A stretch of DNA of 55,263 nt from Micromonosporaceae bacterium (GTDB lineage: Bacteria; Actinomycetota; Actinomycetes; Mycobacteriales; Micromonosporaceae): assembly GCA_020027875.1 (NCBI GenBank), contig JAHRHA010000024.1, forward strand, positions 1 to 55,263, written 5' to 3'. Both the position numbers and the translations under genes were made by a program. The notes under the pieces are model-generated. The model saw only the letters and a list, made by a program, of their open reading frames with translations. It had not been told where the DNA came from and did no database searches. Shown piece after piece: positions 52,585 to 55,263 of the stretch; within the stretch, counting starts at the first letter, position 1, and every line of letters starts with the position of its first letter.

Positions 52585-54077
52585 GGTGCAACCGCCACGT
52601 CATTGTTCGCCTCGCGCGGATCGTCGGCACTGAGCTGATGATCGCCTTGCAAAGCGTCGGCACTGAGCTGATGATCGCCTTGCAAAGCGTCGGCACTGAG
52701 CTGATGATCGCCTCGCAGAGCGTCGGCGATGTCCCACGTGCGGTAGCGGGAGCCCTTTACCAGAACGACGTCGCCGGGGCTTAGCTCACGCCGCAGCAAC
52801 GTCACTGCCGTCTCCTGATCGGTAACCTGCACCGATTCTCCTCCCCATTCAGCAACCGCCACCGCGCCGTCGTGGATCGGCCCGGCGGCAGCCCCGACCA
52901 CGATCACGCGGTCCGTTCCCAGCTCCGCGGCGACGCGACCGATCTGTTCGTGTCCGGCTCGCTCCTGCGGGCCGAGCTCGGCGAGATAGCCGAGCACCGC
53001 GACCCGCCGCCGACCGCGACCGATCGCGGCAAGCGCGTGCAGCGCCGCCTCGGTGGACGCCGGGTTGGCGTTGTACGAGTCGTCGATGACCGTGACACCA
53101 TCGGGCCGGTCATAGACATCCATCCTTCGGGTCGAGACGAGACGAAGATCGCCCAGTGCCGGGCCTAGATCGGCCAGCGGCATGCCCTGCACGAGGGCGA
53201 TCCCGGCGGCCAGGAGCGAGTTGCCGACCTGATGCCGCCCGCTGACCCCGAGCCGAACCGGGCACGCCCCATCGGGCGATCGGAGCGTATACGCGGCGCG
53301 TCCTCGCTCATCGAGGGTGATGTCAACGGCCCGCAGGGTCGCCTCGGGCCACTCGCCGACGGTGAGCACCTCGGCGGAGGTGAGTGCCGCCATCGCCCGT
53401 ACCCGCTCGTCGTCGGCGTTGAGCACGGCCACGCCGTCCGCTGGCAGCGCCTCGATAAGTTCGGCCTTGGCCGCCGCAATCGCGTCGGGCGAGCCAAACT
53501 CGCCGATGTGAGCGACCCCGACGTTGACCACCACGCCCACGCGCGGCGGCGCGATCTGGCACAGATAGCGCAGATGGCCGGGGCCGCGGGCGCCCATCTC
53601 GAGCACGAGGAAACGGGTACGGGCATCGGCGCGCAGCACGGTGTGCGGCAACCCGAGTTCGTTGTTGAACGACCCGACCGGCGCCACGGTGGGCCCGAGG
53701 CGCCTGAGCAACTGGGCGACGAGGTCCTTCGTCGACGTCTTGCCAGACGATCCGGTTATCCCGATGATCGTCAGCTCTGGCAGGCGGTCCGCGACCAAAC
53801 GGGCAAGCGCGCCGATGGCGGTGAGGCAGTCGGCGACGACCACGGTGGGTGCGGCGACGGCGCGAGTGCCCATGACCGCGACGGCCCCGGCCTCAACCGC
53901 CGCCGGGACGAATTCGTGTCCGTCGACCTTCTCCCCCTCGAACGCCACAAACAGTCCACCGGGCGCGAGCTTGCGCGAGTCGAACTCGACCGGGCCGCTC
54001 ACCACGGTCGCCGGGTCGCCGCCCACCACCGTGCCACCGACGGCGGCCGCGATCTCCGCCAGCGTCATCGCGATCAT
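52581..54077 (-). CDS. murF: UDP-N-acetylmuramoyl-tripeptide--D-alanyl-D-alanine ligase
   Basis: This 498-aa ligase attaches D-Ala-D-Ala to the UDP-MurNAc-tripeptide. [20 protein letters not shown] is the ATP loop, [20 protein letters not shown] and [20 protein letters not shown] are conserved metal/substrate blocks, and [11 protein letters not shown] is near the C-terminus of the normal enzyme. The C-terminal 40 residues are unusual: three 11-aa units of the form [11 protein letters not shown] from a 33-bp tandem repeat, then a short acidic tail. They extend past the expected end and are probably disordered. It overlaps mraY and murE by 4 bp each. Confidence 0.95.
   Translation of the reverse strand: MIAMTLAEIAAAVGGTVVGGDPATVVSGPVEFDSRKLAPGGLFVAFEGEKVDGHEFVPAAVEAGAVAVMGTRAVAAPTVVVADCLTAIGALARLVADRLPELTIIGITGSSGKTSTKDLVAQLLRRLGPTVAPVGSFNNELGLPHTVLRADARTRFLVLEMGARGPGHLRYLCQIAPPRVGVVVNVGVAHIGEFGSPDAIAAAKAELIEALPADGVAVLNADDERVRAMAALTSAEVLTVGEWPEATLRAVDITLDERGRAAYTLRSPDGACPVRLGVSGRHQVGNSLLAAGIALVQGMPLADLGPALGDLRLVSTRRMDVYDRPDGVTVIDDSYNANPASTEAALHALAAIGRGRRRVAVLGYLAELGPQERAGHEQIGRVAAELGTDRVIVVGAAAGPIHDGAVAVAEWGGESVQVTDQETAVTLLRRELSPGDVVLVKGSRYRTWDIADALRGDHQLSADALQGDHQLSADALQGDHQLSADDPREANNDVAVAP
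52623..52721. repeat. 33-bp in-frame tandem repeat, three copies, in murF
   Basis: Units start at 52623, 52656 and 52689. The first two are identical, and the third has two changes (CGCAGAGC for TGCAAAGC). The plus-strand unit contains GATGATCGCCTTGCAAAGCG and aligns with the minus strand of the 33-bp units at 33887-34018. Confidence 0.92.
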
Positions 54078-55263
54078 GTGCGTACCCCCGCGAAACGCTC
54101 GGCCAGGGCCGCGGCCAGTTCGACCCGGTCGTCGAAGGCTGAGGTGATGCCGGCGATCTCCTGTCCGCGCTCGTGGCCCTTGCCGAGCAGCGCGATCACA
54201 TCGCCGGGCCCGGCCAGCCTTACCGCGTCGGCGATGGCCTCACGACGACCAGCCACCTCGATCGGCCTCGCGCCGGTGTCGACCGCGCCGCGAAGTACCT
54301 CGGCCCGGATCTGCGCCGCGTCCTCGGTGCGCGGGTTGTCGTCGGTCACCACGACGATGTCGGCGCCACGGGCGGCGGCCTCCCCCATGTACGGGCGTTT
54401 GCCCCGGTCGCGGTCGCCGCCCGCGCCGATGACGCAGATGAGCCGACCCCGACCACGCCCATTGATCAGATCTCGCAACGCGGCCAACGCCGCCACGATC
54501 GCGTCGGGCTTGTGGGCGTAGTCGACGACTCCGAGTACCGGGCCGGGCGCGTCCACGAGTTCCAACCTTCCGGGCACGCCCCGACACGCGGCGACCCCGG
54601 CAGCGGCCGTTGCCGGGTCCACGCCGACTTCGACGAGGCACGCGATCGCCAGCAACGCATTGGCGACATTGTGCACACCGGGCAGGGCCACCTCCGACTT
54701 GACGGTCACCCCGTCCGGCCCCCGCGCGGTGAAGCCCTGGACGAATCCCTTCGCCGCGACGTCCGCTGCCCACCAGGTTGCGGCCGGATCTCCCGCCGCG
54801 GAGAAGGTCAACCGGCCCGGACGCATCAGGCGGCGCACCGCGGGATCGTCCAGGTTCAGCACTTCCGCCCGGCACCGCCCGTCAAACAGTCGCGCCTTCG
54901 CGGCAAAGTAATCGTCCACATCGGTATGGAAATCGAGGTGATCCAGCCCGAAGTTGGTCCAGGCGCCGACCTCGAACCGCACACCGCCGACGCGGCCATA
55001 GGCCAGCGCGTGGCTGGATACCTCCATGACCGCTGCGGTAGCCCCGCCGTCGAGCGCGATCGCAAAGAGAGCGTGCAGGTCGGTCGCCTCGGGGGTGGTG
55101 CGCACACTGTCGATCACCATGCCGGCGATGCGGGTCTCCACGGTCCCGATCATGCAGGTCGTGTGGCCGGCCGCTCGAAGTCCCGACTCGATCAGGTACG
55201 CCGTCGACGTCTTGCCGGCGGTGCCGGTGATCCCGATGACCGGCAGGCGGGCGGTCGGTTCCC
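54074..55263 (-). CDS. murE: UDP-N-acetylmuramoyl-tripeptide synthetase MurE (partial)
   Basis: About 396 codons of the minus-strand gene are visible; the 5' end lies beyond the window. VIGITGTAGKTSTAYLIESG is the ATP loop and SSHALAYGRVGGVRFEVGAW follows. WTNFGLDHLDFHTDVDDYFA and DYAHKPDAIVAALAAL are family blocks, and VTDDNPRTEDAAQIRAEVL with the DNPR motif is the meso-diaminopimelate-selecting signature. GKGHERGQEI ends the conserved part. It therefore adds the third residue, probably meso-DAP, which matches the actinobacterial cell wall type. It overlaps murF by 4 bp. Confidence 0.96.
   Translation of the reverse strand, partial: EPTARLPVIGITGTAGKTSTAYLIESGLRAAGHTTCMIGTVETRIAGMVIDSVRTTPEATDLHALFAIALDGGATAAVMEVSSHALAYGRVGGVRFEVGAWTNFGLDHLDFHTDVDDYFAAKARLFDGRCRAEVLNLDDPAVRRLMRPGRLTFSAAGDPAATWWAADVAAKGFVQGFTARGPDGVTVKSEVALPGVHNVANALLAIACLVEVGVDPATAAAGVAACRGVPGRLELVDAPGPVLGVVDYAHKPDAIVAALAALRDLINGRGRGRLICVIGAGGDRDRGKRPYMGEAAARGADIVVVTDDNPRTEDAAQIRAEVLRGAVDTGARPIEVAGRREAIADAVRLAGPGDVIALLGKGHERGQEIAGITSAFDDRVELAAALAERFAGVRT

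Noticed and set aside
1..55263. tRNA, rRNA or riboswitch genes
   Set aside because: No cloverleaf-type or rRNA-like sequence was recognised by eye; a covariance-model search would be needed to exclude small RNAs.

Overview
The window is high-GC actinobacterial DNA. Gene content and order point to the family Micromonosporaceae, which is an inference because no rRNA is present: a dcw cell-division cluster with DivIVA/SepF/YggT, a his operon using the dual-function isomerase PriA, frequent GTG/TTG starts and 1-8 bp gene overlaps. Almost all the sequence is coding. No tRNA, rRNA or CRISPR array was seen.

Layout. 1-4.3 kb: the start of a DUF222/HNH-type gene, a three-gene ABC transporter/TetR unit with a recognisable promoter and operator, and a large XRE-type regulator. 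4.5-8.2 kb: a heterodimeric ABC exporter with one degenerate ATP site. 8.3-12.5 kb: a TIGR03085-type protein, trehalose-6-phosphate synthase (otsA) and a long-chain acyl-CoA synthetase. 12.5-21.1 kb, the accessory stretch: a MocR regulator divergent from a YczE-type membrane protein, a frameshifted epoxide hydrolase, a flavin-dependent oxidoreductase divergent from an HxlR regulator, small conserved proteins and a decayed nitronate monooxygenase. 21.1-27.3 kb: the his operon (hisD-hisC-hisB-small ORF-hisH-small ORF-priA-ridA-hisF, all on the minus strand). 27.4-32.5 kb: a Lon-N-domain protein, a DUF2567 membrane protein and dnaE. 32.7-37.7 kb: a ParA/MinD-like ATPase with a 33-bp tandem repeat array upstream, an anchored protein of unknown function, then rluA-type, lspA and a DksA/TraR protein with a histone-like tail. 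37.8-40.3 kb: a cation/proton antiporter, a DUF167 protein and a membrane protein. 40.4-55.3 kb: divIVA, yggT, sepF, yggS, a tnpB remnant, ftsZ, ftsQ, murC, murG, ftsW, murD, mraY, murF and murE (cut by the window end), all read from right to left.

How the genes work together. The right-hand block makes the lipid-linked peptidoglycan precursor (MurE, MurF, MurD, MraY, MurG, MurC) and the machinery that uses it at septum and pole (FtsW, FtsQ, FtsZ, SepF, DivIVA). The his genes cover histidine synthesis except hisG, hisE and hisI, which are not here.

The most unusual signal is at DNA level. The window holds many short tandem arrays (units of 13-33 bp, 2-5 copies). Nearly all those inside reading frames have unit lengths divisible by three. 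Three of them (near the ParA-like gene, in murF, and in the TIGR03085 gene) share a core of the form GATC..GC..GCAA..TCG. A second, dispersed palindromic family with GATCTAGG-type arms occurs in three clear copies plus a partial one. Also notable are a truncated TnpB gene with a perfect terminal-type hairpin sitting between ftsZ and yggS, where pgeF is usually found, and a convergent gene pair whose frames read through each other across a triple repeat. I found no clearly new multi-gene system. The ParA-like gene with its repeat array and anchored neighbour is the best candidate for follow-up.
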